Origin: Podarcis raffonei
Taxonomy: Eukaryota > Chordata > Lepidosauria > Squamata > Lacertidae
Direction: 5' to 3'
NCBI RefSeq assembly: GCF_027172205.1
Contig: NC_070618.1
Span: forward strand, 9,914,538 to 9,978,537
DNA length: 64,000 bases
Shown: positions 26,241-41,108 of the stretch, in pieces
How the letters are laid out: each line of letters begins with the position of its first letter
Position numbering within the stretch: position 1 is the stretch's first letter
The notes under the pieces: generated by a model
What the model was told of the DNA's origin: nothing
Databases searched by the model: none
The model's input: the letters and a program-made list of their open reading frames with translations, nothing else
Program-made: the position numbers and the translations under genes

Positions 26241-29200
26241 CCAGGTGCTTTCTCGGCACCCCCTTTCCCTCCACCCCTTTCCCCCTTCAACAGCCTCTTC
26301 TTCTTCTCTCTCACCCCCCCCACTCCTCATTTTATTAATTGCAGTGAACGCCTTAGAAATACCCAACCTAAGGCAGGAAATCGGTGAAAAACAAACAATA
26401 AAATCAATAGTTTAAGAAGTAAGTCAACTCCCACACCTGCTTTGTTACCTTTCTCTTCCTGTTTTTTTCTGCTCAATAATTATAATAATAAAATCAGGCA
26501 CTGTACACTAATGGAGAACGAAACAGGCCCGCCCAGCAAGCTGCGAATCTAAAGTTTGGCAGGAATGGAAAGTAAAAGGGAAGGAGGGTCTTGCAGGTGC
26601 AGGAAGGTAGGGCTGGTAATCGCCACTCACAAAAGCTCCAATGTTCAGTGGCCGAAACTCTTCCCAGCAGGGACATAAAATGGTGGGCAGAGTCTCATCC
26701 GGCTAGGATCAGGGCCCAATAAGGAAGGTGGCAATTTTCTATCAGTTGTTTGGTGTCAACGTATTACAACTTAATTCCCTTACAACTTAATTATAACAGC
26801 TTAATTCTCTTCTGGAATTTGCCTTCCCATTTCCATTATTAAGGAGCTGTTACTGTTTTACAGAGCTCCATAAAGGTTTGCCAACTTCTTTTTTCTGGCC
26901 AGGACTCCTCTGTCTCCAGGAGCTGTTTGACAAGAACTGTATCTGGCGAAGCTTTTGCTGCATGGAGCTAAACACTGGGGGAAACTTGGCTATTTGTGTG
27001 CTTCATGTTGCTGTTCAAGACAGACTGAATCATACCAACTAGGATAGTTATGCGGTAGATCCCCCACCCCTGCTGAATGGTTGTGGGTAAAGTGAAGAGA
27101 CGGCCCTAGATATTGGGGTTGGTTTAGCTTAGCTAACATCACTGGTGCAATTTGGAGCTACCTTTATTAACAAGTCTCCATGTACAAGTGATGTGTTTGG
27201 GTTTGGAAGATAACAACATTCAGAAGCTTGCATGCAATATGCACACAGGATAAGTGTCATGTCTACACATCTGGAAGCTTCTGCTTGCTGGGACTTCCAA
27301 ACCCAAATGCGTATAACATGTAAAGCATATGAATAACTTTGACACGTACGTCAGATGCATGTGTGTTCCTTACACCTATAGAGGGGCAAAAGCCGCCTGT
27401 AAACCCTTCCTCTTATGTTTGTGGTGACATAGAGAACATTATACAGCAGGGGTCAGCAAATGTTTTCAGCCGGGAGCCGGCCCACTGTCCCTCAGACCTT
27501 GTGGGGGGCCAGACTATATTTTGGGGGGGGGGACTGACTTAAGAGCACCACGAGCCCCGGTGACTGCTTACCTATGTCTTTGTGAGCAGCAGGGGGTGGT
27601 GGGATGATGAGTAGTGCGCGAAAGGACTTCGGAGAGGGGCTGCTTTAAATGGCAGCCGCTCAAGTGCTGCTACTGCTGGCACCAACAAAGTCCAGCCCCC
27701 TTCCTCCTCTAGGCAGGGCGGGGAAAAGCCGGGAGGGAGGAGGTGCTGCCGCTGCCACCTGCGAGGGAAGGAGAGGGAAAGAATGCCTGCCCACTGGCGA
27801 TCCACATGGCGATTCCCGGACCATCTGCGGGCTGGATCCAGAAGGCAATTGGGCCTGATCTGGCCCGCAGGCCTTAGTTTGTCGACCCATGTTATACAGT
27901 ATCTGTGTCACCCCGTAGCATTGCTGTTTCTGTTTCAGCGTTGGTAGTAGCAACTGTGAACCTAGCTCTCTCTGAATTGGAGGTCTCTTGAATAATTAAC
28001 TCAGTTTTGTGTTTGTCCCTGTGTAAATGTATATACAGGATGGTTAGCTGCAGACTTCTTCCCTGAAGGTAGTGGTTAGGTTGCAGAGATGTCATAGTTT
28101 CCTGAAGTGTTTTTATTCATGTTGGGGGAAACTGGATGTTTTGTTTCTTCCCACAAGCGTGTTGGTTTTGATAGCGAATGCTGTGGGGCATGTTTGCATT
28201 GCAATTTCCTTCTGGATGACTGTGACATCATAAGTGACTCATGATACAACTCTTCTCCCTGCTGTGCCATGTTCTGCCAGTTTTGAAGTTAAAAAATTTG
28301 CATTTTAAAGGCTTGGCTCTCGCTACTTAAATATGGCAATGCCCTCCACTAAAAAGTACGCAAGCAAGGTTGGCATCTTTCACTGGTTCACAAATGCTTC
28401 TTTTTTTTATTAAGTTTTTCAGAAACTCTCTGGTCTTTCTTTCCAGTAGTGACACATCTGCCTCTTTCCTCCTGTCTTCTCCTGCTGCTTTAAAAAAAAT
28501 AAAAATGACAAAGGTGATCCTCACCTCCATTATACCTGGAAGAGAACCTGTACTGTTACCTTTCTGCCAGCTTGAACAGAACAAAGCGGCAAAGGATAAT
28601 ACGTGGTTGGAGCAAGCTTTAAATATCTGGATAAACTCTACGGTGTAATCTGCGCTGCTGGTCAGGTTGCCTGCTTGTGCGTTTGGGCATAGATTTGTGA
28701 AGATAGCCCTGTAAAAGTGAACTGAGCCAAGTGTCTCGGACTCTTAAGCAGGAGAAGTGTCAGTTAACTATTAATGATGTTGAAGACGGCTGGTGCCACT
28801 TTGCAAGCATTCTAGCGCAAACCATATATTTTGCCCTTTGCACAGCAGAAGCATTGCTTCTGGTCAAGTTGTAGGCAAAGGCAACGTGAGATCTCTCTAG
28901 CTTCATGTGACTAGATACAGGTTCTCATTCTCATTTGTGTCAAAATAGATCAAACCTGTTCAACAAGGATCCAGTGAGCATTCCAATCCAGTCAGGGATA
29001 TTCTTCCAGAAGTGGTTTTGAATACACATATGCAGTGTCTGTAGAAGACACTTCGTTCATGTGACTATCTCTCACTCTCCTCAGGGTGATTTATGTTTCA
29101 TAAGTTTGGCAGTTTGCAGTTTTGAAAGTCAGTTTTGCTTTTGTTGATAATAGGTATGTTTCCCGATCCGAATTAGACTGGACTAAAGCAGAAGTGAATA

Positions 29201-32200
29201 AATAAGAGTGGTGTCGGATTTCTAATCTGACATTGAAGTTCTTGCTCTCTTGTCTTTGATTTTTAATTAGGACACTAAAAACTGAGATGTCCTTCTAAAG
29301 ACATAACTGTATATGCCTTTCTGATTCACAGAAAGGAAAGCGTGCCTTTATACTGCAGTCACGCTAGTTCACATGATAATCATATGTTAAGACATGCACC
29401 TTTAGAATATTTAGACTTATTTTGTAGGTATTTGTCCAGCTTTTGGGTCCCTTTTCCCTTTGGTTTGCTCTTCCTGGAAAAGTTGCATAGCAGTTCTCTT
29501 AGAAGCTTCAGTCCTGTTCTGAGAAACCAGGCTCTACTACAGAAACAAACATAAATTGGGAAATGTCAGTTTCATGATTTAGTGGCTTCCAGGGAACTCA
29601 GGGGTTATCTGTAAGTGTATGAGGGATTCATTGATGGGAAGATTCGTAATGGTGAACTGTCTTTCCCTCCACTACTGATATTATCTTACAGTGCAAAGCT
29701 ACAGGTGTGTGTTGGGTGTAGCTTGTGATGCCCTTTCAATTCATGCAGGTTATTATTGAAGTTCCATATGCCTGGCTGATTGCTCCACCAGAACTGTGTA
29801 TATACACCTTGGAACAAGAATGGGCAGATGGCACCCTGGAGATTTGCAAGCCTCCCCCAAAGCATCTATACCTGTTCACTTGCTTCGATTTTCACCCGAA
29901 TTGTGATAAAATGTTCATTTACTGTTTCATTCATAACTTTTTTCAGATTGTAAAGACACAAAGACAGAGACTCGGTTTCACAAAAGGCAACAGTCACACA
30001 AGATAGCTGTGCAAGTTAGTGTGATTCCCAGGGCGTTTAGAAAACTCTTTTTATAATGGAAGGAAATGCCTACATTTCTTAATAAAAAAAACGCTTGGAA
30101 CAAACGGTTGCATTGCGGCACCCCAAAGCAAATGCAAAAATCTTATTTCAGGATACCTTGCATTAAGCAGTGTAGACACTTTCCCTGTGATAAAGCATTT
30201 TTTTGAAATGTGTTGGGAATCATGCCATTTTGCAGAGTTCTCTTTGTATTTTGTATAGAAGGTTAAGTCTGCATTTAACAATAGCATCACTTTAGGGATT
30301 GTAGGCAATTATGCAGATATGTCTGAGCAAGTGCAACAGGTTGGGTGGCAGGTAGATGAGTGAAAAATAGACAATGGAGTGAAATGGTACTCTCATCCTA
30401 CAGTACAGCTAATTCATTGTAAAAGTGGGCAGTTGGCCCCCTTTCTATAAGTGAAAAAGAAGGGTGTTACTGTGAGGAGGAACGGGGTTAGCTGAGAGCT
30501 CACTGATTTTCTTTAATAAAGAATTAAATACAGAATATGGCTGGTGCAGCACAACATTTCTTGCAGTGTTTTGGTCTGTCTTAGTTTTCTGACATGCTGT
30601 TTGAATGATCTCCCACATAGAAACTGCTTGCATCCAATAAGATAGCACACGAGGGAGAGAGGCTTAGGATAGCTCTATCTCTGATATAATAATTTATTGA
30701 ATGTAGGAAGCTTCACATGTGTATTTAGGTTCCTCTAAGGTACCCCTGCCCGTATGGGCCAGTCGTGACCGACTCTGGGGTTGCGCGCCCATCTCGCTCA
30801 AGAGGCTGGGGGCCAGCGCTGTCCGAAGACACTTCCGGGTCACGTGGCCAGCGTGACGAAGCTGCTCTGGCGAGCCGGCACCAGCGTAGCACACGGAAAC
30901 GCCGTTTACCTTCCCGCTATAAAGCGGTACCTATTTATCTACTTGCACTTAAGGGTGCTTTCGAACTGCTAGGTGGGCAGGAGCTGGGAACCGAACGACG
31001 GGAGCTCACCCCGCCGCGGGGATTCGAACTGCCGACCATACGATCGGCAAGTCCTAGGCGCTGAGGTTTTACCCACAGCGCCACCCGCTTCCCGCATTTA
31101 GGTTCCTCTACCCGTGGTATAAAGTGAAAACGCCCAGGGTTCTATGATTTTGTTGTGTGTCAGGTGTAGAGCCATGCTAAAGTTATTGAAATAATGGTGA
31201 GTCATGAGCATAAAGGTTGGGTGTGAATGTCAGCTTGTCAGTGTCACTCTTCCAGATGTGACGTGACAAGATAAGAAGACTGAAAGACATTATTTCTTCT
31301 GTTAGAGCTGTTTGAGCTGCTGCTCCCCATCCCAGTATCGCAGCCAGAGGAATAATCATGCTTGCCATTTGGAAAATGGCTTAGGAAATCTTAAAAAGTA
31401 GAATGCAAAAAAATGGAGTTTTTTTTAAAAAAAACCTCCACAAAACTTCTATAATTCATGCAAGAGCTAGCACGCCAACTGAATTGTCTCTGGTTTGATT
31501 TGTTGTTATTGTTGTTGTTGTTAATTGAATTTATATACCGCTGTATACTCAGGGTGGTTCACAGAATAAAATCAAGACATAAAACCACAAAATACTTAAT
31601 AAAAACTAAACAACAACCCAATAGTCCCCCCAATACATTTTAAAAGGGCATAGGATGTAAATCAGATCAACCAAAGGCCTGGTTAAAAAGGAACCTTTTT
31701 GCCTGGTGCCTAAAGGTGTATAATGAAGGTGCCAGGCAAATTTCCCTGGGGAGAGCATATGTTAAAATATTCCTTGGAAATAGGGGCTTGCACATGTCAG
31801 GTGCTGGTGGTGGTTGCTCGTGAGTTGCTCGTGAGGCAGGACTCTGACCTGTCTTTTACAGGTTTTATTGGTTCAAACTATTTACAGTGCAGAACCTCAA
31901 AGTTCATGTCCGTCTCAGTAACTTGCAGGTTCCGGGAGTGGCCCCTTCCGGTTTCTCCCCCAAAATAAGAACTTAGACACCCCAAATCTCCGCCTCCCCT
32001 CCTTTCGTTTCACCCCTCTGTTCAAGCTGAGCGAACGGAAACGGCATGTCTGTTTCCTGGTTGGCCGGGCTAGATGAGGTGCTTGGGCTCTCAATAGCAC
32101 CTTCGAGCCCTCCCCTCGCTTGGCTACCTCCTTCCCCTTCTGCTCCACTGAAAGTGTGGATTTCCCCACCGCTGGACGAGGAGCTGCTCCTCAGAAGCAT

Positions 32201-33633
32201 CGGAGGCTCTCTGTATTCCCCTGTCCCCCTCCCCTGTTCCGATGGCAGTCCCCGGACAGCACATTTTATAAAAGGGTGACATTTTAAAAATCAGCAATGG
32301 AGAATATAAAAAAGTCTCACCCCTGCTAACTTTATGGTGAGTTACTGTGGTAGTTATCATTGGGTTTCATTTTGGAAAGTTCATATAGGCACAATACAGA
32401 TGTAATGCTTCTGGTCTCCATCCTTTGAGCTGGCCACATGTTTTGTCTCTTTACTTCCCAGGCCCCTCTTATGCTTTCAGATTCCCCTTCCCTTTCTCCA
32501 TGATGACCATGGCCATATTCTCTTAGACAAACCGTGGTTACCATGGAATGCTGGTTAATGTTAGTTAACCATTGGTAAGGTTGATGCAGATGTAACTCTT
32601 TAACCACGATTAAGACTGTCACAGAAAGGAGAGGAATCAGAAGCGAGAAGGGTGCTTGTGTTCATTTGTCTTTAGATACAGCTGCATTGTGGACAGGGTG
32701 GTGTTTTAAAACATTCCCTCAAGCTATGTGGGTTCATTGAGACCAGTGTGTTGGGGTTCCTAAGAAGTATCTGTGGTCTGCTATATCTCTGACTCGCAAT
32801 TTGTGTCAAGCTGTTTGGCTTGCTATCTTACTGATGAGTTCTGAGAAGTTATTGCCGCTTTCCATCTCCAGATCTTTTAGGGAAGGCCTATGAAATGTTG
32901 ATGCTTTCATGTAGCTGTAATTGCCTTCCACTAAGTCTTGGGGGGGGGGGGGAAGCAGAGACATCACCTTGCCAAGAAAGTTCCGTATAGTTAAAGCTAT
33001 GGTTTTCCCAGTAGTGATGTATGGAAGTGAGAGCTGGACAATAAAGAAGGCTGATAGCCGAAGAATTGATGCTTTTGAATTATGGTGCTGGAGGAGACTC
33101 TTGAGAGTCCCATGGACTGCAAGAAGATCAAACCTATCCATTCTTAAGGAAATCAGCCCTGAGTGCTCACTGGAAGGACAGATCGTGAAGCTGAGGCTCC
33201 AATACTTTGGCCACCTCATGAGAAGAAAAGACTCCCTGGAAAAGACCCTGATGTTGGGAAAGATGGAGGGCACAAGGAGAAGGGGACGACAGAGGACGAG
33301 ATGGTTGGACAGTGTTCTCGAAGCTACCAGCATGAGTTTGACCAAACTGCGGGAGGCAGTGGAAGACAGGAGTGCCTGGAGTGCTCTGGTCCATGGGGTC
33401 ACGAAGAGTCGGACACGACTAAACGACTAAACAACAACAACAAAGTCTTGGAAAGATATGGACAAAAATTTAGAGGAGGAAATTGGTAGAAAAGGGCATT
33501 GAACTGAGCAGGAAGCAAAGGCTATAACAGAGGTTGGAGACCTTTAGCTTTTCAGATGTTCCTGAAATACAAATCTCAACTCCCACCATCCCTGACCATT
33601 GGCCATGTTGTCTGGGGCTGATGGGAGTTTGGC

Positions 33634-33686
<53 letters not shown>

Positions 33687-36600
33687 TTATTATTCTTCTT
33701 CTACCCTTCATCTGAAGTCCATAGGACCAAAAGTTTTCCCTACACTTAGGCTGTAACTTTAAACTTATCTCTGCTTTGAGTCTTCCTTCAAGCATTTCCA
33801 TCACAGATTCCCAAGATTCTTTGGAGAAAAAATATTATTATTAAAGTGGTGTAACACTCCCCATACACACAGATGAGTTTAATTTGGTTATGCTTTTATA
33901 AACTTAGATCTGACTGCTGCTGTCAGAATCTAGTAATTTTTCGAAGTTCTAAGAACTCTTGTTTCTCATTATCTCAGAAATCCTGAAGCTTTACAAAGTA
34001 CCTGGTGTTTACATTGCAAGTGGATATTTTCTCAATCTTAAAAGAGAAAAGGCAGAAAGTTGACTGGCAGAGAATTTTTTAAGGCTCTGTCCAGGAGGAG
34101 GGAATTGATTCTTGATATGCAAATGCCCTCGTGGGCCAGGCTTCAAAGGATGTGACTAGGACAGTAAGGTGTGCCAGGAACACAGCAATTAGTGAAGTAT
34201 GCCTAAATGATAGTGCATTTCATCCTTCTGGTGATGTATAAGATGTCAAGGAACTACAATGGAAGACACAGCAGAGTGGAATGCAATAGCAAGCCAGTGT
34301 GCCATAGAAATCTAGACCTTAATATGCCCTCTGGAATCTTTGGTTTGTTAGCAAGTGCTGGAGAATCCTCCTTTTCTGCCTGTCAAAGTCCATTGAAGCA
34401 TCAAGTTTGCAGCGATTTGCAGCCAGATGCTTTTGGGAAGCTCACAAATGGGGCAGTTGCTATCCACTGTTGATGATTCAACTGCCTCTCATGTCCAGAG
34501 CTACACATTTCTCATCCTATAGCCCCCAATTAGCAGTCATGGTGAATATGTCTGTCACAGGCTTGTCTCTGTGAGTTTGTATAATTTTTAAAACATATTT
34601 TTAATTGAAAATTTAATTCTATGCTAATGGTAGTTAGCAAATACTCTGGCTATAATTTCCACAAGCTAGTTACGAGTTGTGTAAAATAGGGTTAGGATCA
34701 ACAAATATTCACAACATTCTTTTTTTTTTTTAATGGGAGGTCCCAAATTCTAGCATTATATGAAGTAGAGAATTCAGATTGCGCTAACCATCTAGGAGCA
34801 CTTAAACTTGACAAAAGCCCTCAGTCTCTGCAGAATGGGGGTAAAGTGTCTTTTTTTAAAAGCAGCTGTCTTGGATTTGTGTATGTCTGGGACTTTTTGA
34901 AATTTGTACACTACAGTGGTACCTCGGGTTAAGAACTTAATTCGTTCCAGAGGTCTGTTCTTAACCTGAAGCACCACTTTAGCTAATGGGGCCTCCTGCT
35001 GCCGCTGCGCCATCGTCGCAGGATTTCTGTTCTCATCCTGAAGCAAAGTTCTTAACCCAAGGTACTATTTCAGGGTTAGCGGAGTCTGTAACCTGAAGCG
35101 TCTGTAACCTGAAGCATATGTAACCTGAGATACCACTGTATTATGACTTCTTTTACGGACCCTAGAATCTTTGAGCTGTGATGCTTTCTCTACAATAGAG
35201 AATCTTTACAATAGCAATATGAATCTTTCTGTAACTGCATCCCAGCCCAATAGATACTTGGGAAAGGAATTGGAATTATTCATTGGGGAGGAAGTTGCTG
35301 GCACAATAATTTAAATAGCATAGACCCCACATTGCAGTGTTCTTGGTGTTGGCTTGTTGCATTAGACCGAACTTGAACGCTTGCTTGAATAAGAAGTATT
35401 AGTTTAAACTGTTTTACCTAAGCCTCTTTATATCTCCACATTCTTCGGTTTTAAGCTTCTTGGCATACTAAAAAAATGTTGGAATCTGAAGTGCCTTTGA
35501 ATAACAGTGAGGAATAATGTAGTTTCTACATTATGATTTCTAACACTGTCCTCACAAACCATTGCAATCGTTTATGTGAACATTAGGAGACCAGAAAATT
35601 TGTCTTGCGGTGATGACATAAAATGCAGAGAAGAAGCCGTTAAAACAATGCTGTTCTGTGAGTAGATTTAAGGATATGTATGAAGTAACCTCCGAGCTGT
35701 TCTGAGCCCTGTTCAAGTAGTTTTTTCCCCTGAGAATAATTTGTATTGTTTTGAAAAAAATTAATAAATTCTCCCACCCACCCACTTCCCCAAATTCCTG
35801 GGAAGATACACAATAATAGGTTTAAGTAGCCTCTGATCTAACTAATTCTTAGCTGCCTGCTTTCCTTTTTGCAGGGCAGGTAGTGAAATGGAAGATAAAC
35901 AAAAACTATTAAACTGCTCAGCCATTCGCAAGGGTGGTTTTTATGGAGGGCGTATAAAAATACCAAGTGGCAAGACAGTCTTAAGCAGAGGAGTCAATTA
36001 TAAAGCTCACTGCAGTCTTGTCAAATTGGCCGGCTTAAAGCTTTAGAGCTTTTGTATGGAATGGAACAGTAGTGCTTCTGAACACAAGACAACTTTCAGT
36101 ATCTTTTGGCACGAATTGTTTAAGGGCTTTGTATGAGAACGGGAGGAACACTTGCATGTGGTTAACATTCCCACTTAATGATCAGCAGCCTTGGAAGTTC
36201 CAGGGTAGTAAATAATCCTGTGTTCATTCTCAGGATTTTGGCATTTTATTTTAAGGTGTCTCAAGGAGTGAAATTATAATTTCTCAGATACAAGGGGGGA
36301 AATGCCAGCAGTGGGTGTTTAGATTTAGATGCGTAGAGAGGTTTTGCTCCCTGAGAAATAATTTATGCCCAGATCTTACAAGTCTCTGGATTTTAGCTAG
36401 ACACAAGGGGACACTTTTAAACTAGAGAGCTTCTTTCTCACATCTGTTTTCAAGTCTTAAGATGGGTAACAGTTTCATCTCATTCATTTTTATAACTCTT
36501 CTGAGAGAGAGCTTACATTCTGTTACTTTATGGAAATGGTGTTGAATTGATTATTGTGACTACATTTTCCTTGCTTCTGTAACCTTGCCACAATCTAGTT

Positions 36601-39600
36601 TTCTGTGTTTTTGGCTTGGTGCCTGGATGCTAAACCATAAATGCATACAAATGTACTCAGTTTTGTTAGGTTCTTGCCCTTGTCCATTGCATTAATAGCT
36701 ATGTAAAGGTCCTAGGTTTATTCTCAGTTCCAGTTCCTGTGAATGCCAGGATCATTCCTGCTTTTTAACTCCGTCCTGTTCACCAATGGGGGCAACAAAT
36801 TAGGTGTTACATCCAAACTAGAGAGCATGGTTTGTTTCACTCCAAACAAACCATGATTAGCTGAGAACAAACCCTTAGTTTAATACCATGGTTATCAATT
36901 ATAACTCTCTGAAGGCAGTTCTCCTGCATAACAGCTTCTATAGGCAGATTCACCTGAGAAACATACTTGTGATGTGAAAAAACCTGTGAGTTGATGGATA
37001 CACACACGCACACGGAGTGTCTATTTTTGTTGATACATTAATTGACGATGCCCAATTTTTGGTAGAGACTCTCTCCACACCTCTTCTGCATCCTGGTCAG
37101 TAATACAAGGAAAAGGTCATATTTTTAGGAATCATTCTAGTCCTGTCTCGGACTGCAAGCTGCCTTACTCCTTGAGCCAAAATTATGTGTGTATTAAACC
37201 TGAAAACCATGTCACTAGAACACCTCATAAACTAAATCCAAAGGTAGTTTGGATTCTTTAGCTTTAAATCTAGAGTTGTTATATTAGCCTGATTAAGGAA
37301 CAACATTGCTGTCAGGGAAGTGCCATCAGCTCAAAGGTGAGAGGTGGAAGGGCAGTTGTGTTATAGGGAACCTTTGAAAATCTTGCGAAAGATTTCTCCA
37401 GTGGAGAGGAGGTGCAGGGACCAGGGGATGCTAGGGAGAGCCTCAACACTGAGCCTGAGCAAACCGAAGAGGAGGGAAGTACCCCTTTGCCAGCGCCCAG
37501 TCTGTGCAGTAGGTTTCGGCACAGGGAGGGGCGGAGAAGGCTGGGGGTCACGCGACTGTTATGCTGGGGGAGGTACAAAGACCGACCACTCCCAGATTCT
37601 GCTAGCGATTGAGCCAGACATGAACTTACGACGCTCTTCACTGTAAATAGTTTGCACTAAGAATAAAGCCTGGAAAACACAGGTCAGAGTCTTGCCTGCT
37701 GGGAAATGATATATAATGAATTGAAAAAGGTATTTAAATATACCTTCTTGAAGAAACCAGAGGCCTTTCTCTTGGGCATGGTCGGCCAATTGGTGTCAAA
37801 GAAGGATAGAACGTTTTTTATGTATGCCACAACAGCAGCAACAATACTCATTGCAAAGTATTGGAAGACGCAAGATTTACCCACTCTGGAAGAATGGCAG
37901 ATGAAGCTGATTGACTGTATGGGATTGGCAGAAATGACTGGCTGAATCTGTGACCAGGGAGAAGAGTCGGCAGAAGAAGATTGGAAAAAATTTAAGGACT
38001 ATTTACAGAAATATTGTAAAATTAAGGAATGTTGAATGATGCTGGATTGAAATTAAGTGGTTTCTAGCTGTAATGGTATAAAGGAATATGAAAAAATGGT
38101 TCTCTATAAGTAAAAATTTAAGGTTATAATAACCTAAGATGTTGGATAGAAAATAAGGTGTTTTTATAAGCTGTAATGCTTTGAGATAAGGATTTGCTGA
38201 ACAAATAACTTGAATTGGACTACAAGAAGGGGAGGTATGAGGAGGTCAGAGAAATATGTTATTGAAAATTAAGTATTGTGAACTATATGTGTTTTTAATT
38301 TTTTTTGTTTGTTTTTTGTTTGTATAAAAATTGAAAATTTTAATAAATATCTTTAAAAAAAAACCACAGAGTCTTGCCTGTTTGCTCTTGAGCAACCACA
38401 CCAGCACCTGACAATTGCTATAGACTTTCTGTCCTGATTTATTTATTTGACGGCTTTAAAACCCTGGCTGTTCAGTACAATTCCCAGTGTTCCTTTGTTA
38501 GAGAGAGTGATATGGGTTCTTCCTCGGTTTTGCGTTGGTGTGAGAATGTCACAGAGCTACATTTTTTGAGGCTATTTGTGCCAGGTTTGTGCACTCTTTT
38601 AAATGCAAGTTTTGGCACTGTCTTTTGCACTGTCTTTTGGCACTGTCTTTTGTAAGGCTGTGGTTTAGCTGGTTTACGTCAAATGGCGTGGTTTTATCAA
38701 GGCCAGAAGGCTGAAGTACTGTATTGGTTGGTGATGTTTGCTTCTGGAAGCCCAGAAGCATTATGAAAATTACTAAGGCTGCATAAGCACCATGCCCTTT
38801 AAAGCACATTCTTTCCCTCAAATAATTCTGGGAACTGTAGTTTACATCTCACAGAATTAGAATTCCCAGCAACCCTTTAACTCCAGTGCCCAGAATTCTT
38901 TGAGGGCGAAATTGTGCTTTGAAGGTGTATTGTGGGCACAGCCTAAGGACACGGGTGCCCAAACTTTTTTCAAAGAGGGCCAGATTTGATGAAGTGAACA
39001 AGCGTGAGGGCCAACCAAAGTTGTTATGCTTTTTTTAGGATTGAAGTTGTTGATTTCGGACGGTGGATGTAAGATGCTCACATTTGTAGCCATAGGACCT
39101 TTGTTTTGTGAGGTCTTCTCCAGAGGATGTTCTGTCTGGTTGAAACCTAGTTCCTCCTCTTATTCAGCAGAAAATAATATTCAGAGTCCACTGGACTCCA
39201 GCAAAACTCTACCAGAAGAAAATAACAAATTCAGACAACTGCAGGAGATGGGGGAGTAAAAATGTGAACTTAGTACATATGATGATTAACAGCCCGATGA
39301 TAAGATCATTTTGATGCGAGGTGAGGCTATATATAGCAAGAGTAATAAAAAGAAATTGTTATTTAGGGGAATTGAATTGAATTCTAAATTATATACTGGA
39401 AACGTGGAAGATTACAAGGGGTAAAAAAAAATATATGGATGTACCGTGCCATATTAGAAGCAAAAAAACTTGTTTTGATGAATTGGAAGAGCTGCAAAAA
39501 TATTCCATTGAGCACATGAATTGACAATATGGACAGACTAGCTACATACGAACGAATTGCATGTCGACGCAAATTAAGAATGGATAAATATGAAGAAATC

Positions 39601-41056
39601 TGGAAGGAATATTTAAGCGATAAGGCGGACAGTGGTGGGAAGTAGGAGGGGGGAGTAGGGGAAATATTGTTAAAAAGGTGGAGTTATAGGTATATCAGTA
39701 CTCAAATCTGAATTGTTAAATTGTGTGATTGTGGTTTTTGTTGTATGTGTTTTTTGTGGTTGTTGTTTGTATTGAAAAAATGATTAAATAAATTTAAAAA
39801 AGAAAAAGAAACCTAGTTCCTCCTAGATATCTCATTTTAGTCCAAAAGCAGCCTTATGGCCAGCCCTCCTTCAAATGTACAAAGGCGGTGATAGCGCTCA
39901 ACTCACAGGATTGTGGGGTAGGGCTGAGCAATACCTGGCTTTCAACATTGCATTATATCACCAGCTAAACATCGCAATATATCGATATATCACAATATTT
40001 GAAATAAGGATGTAACTATGTAGAGGCATTGGCTTGCTTCACAGTTTTTCCCACATTGTGATTTTTGCTTAGCGCCAGGGTGGAAAAAAACCCATGATTA
40101 AAAAAAAATCAAATCCAAAAAAAATCAGATTTTTAAAATTTAAATCAGAATTTTTAAAATTAAAATCGAAATTTTTTTATTTCAATTGGATTAGTAAAAT
40201 AAAATGCTTTTGGAGGAAAAATCTTTCTACAGATAGTTTTCTATTTAAGTTACATATAGTCCAAAGGATTTGTTTTAAGTTTTTCATGTGTGCTGAAGTT
40301 TTTTTCAAAAAAAAGTAACCACATCCGTTAACAAACATTGATACATATGCTATAATGTTTTTGTTTTAGTTAAATAAATTGTTTAAATTGTTGTTAAGGA
40401 AATGGTTATTTTTCTCCTTCCAATATAATACAGCAGAAAAATTGTCCAAAAAGAAACCGTTAACTTATTAAAACCTCTCAATAATTTCATAATTATCTAT
40501 GTATTTCTAATAGTGTAATCAAATCAGCAATTTTTCATATAACTGTAAAAACTACTCTGAAAAATTATTATTTCAAAAATGAAACCATCATCTGATTGTA
40601 AATGCTAACATTATACCAGCAAGAATGAGTCTTTCTGTAAAAAAATGATTTAAATCAAGTCATACTGACTAGTGATTTAAATCGTGATTTTAATTGATTT
40701 GATTTAAATCGATTTGATTTAAATCAAACCCACCCTGCTTAGCCCACAAACACAAATCATGATTCGTGATATATTGCCAGGTCAGAAATTATGAAACTGA
40801 GATCACAATATGGATTTCAAACTGGCTTTGCGTGGTGGACAGGGAAAGCCTGTTTAACTTTTGTGCCAGTCTCTGAACTATTGTTTCTAGAAGGTTGAAG
40901 CGGGGCCTGTTTTAGCTAAAATGGTGTTGGCGGGGAGTTGAAGTTAGGTGGAACTTGTAAGATTTCAGTCAGTAATAACCCCCTGCACGTTTTCACTAAT
41001 AATTCAAGGCTTTGACAAGTAATTCAACATAGTCATTCTTCTATTCCATGTATGGG

Positions 41057-41108
<52 letters not shown>

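Noticed and set aside
25643-26323. Long antisense open frame of 226 codons over the GAK promoter
   Set aside because: CpG islands give long chance frames. The peptide is Pro/Arg/Ala-rich without domains and lies opposite a certain GAK exon.
32806-33402. Minus-strand frame of 198 codons
   Set aside because: It is the reverse complement of the BovB coding region, which reads correctly on the plus strand.
33534-33804. Open frames with poly-Phe (plus) and poly-Arg (minus)
   Set aside because: They are translations of the (TTC)n microsatellite.
38545-38660. Short local repeat of GGCACTGTCTTTTG
   Set aside because: Three imperfect copies only, with no wider structure.
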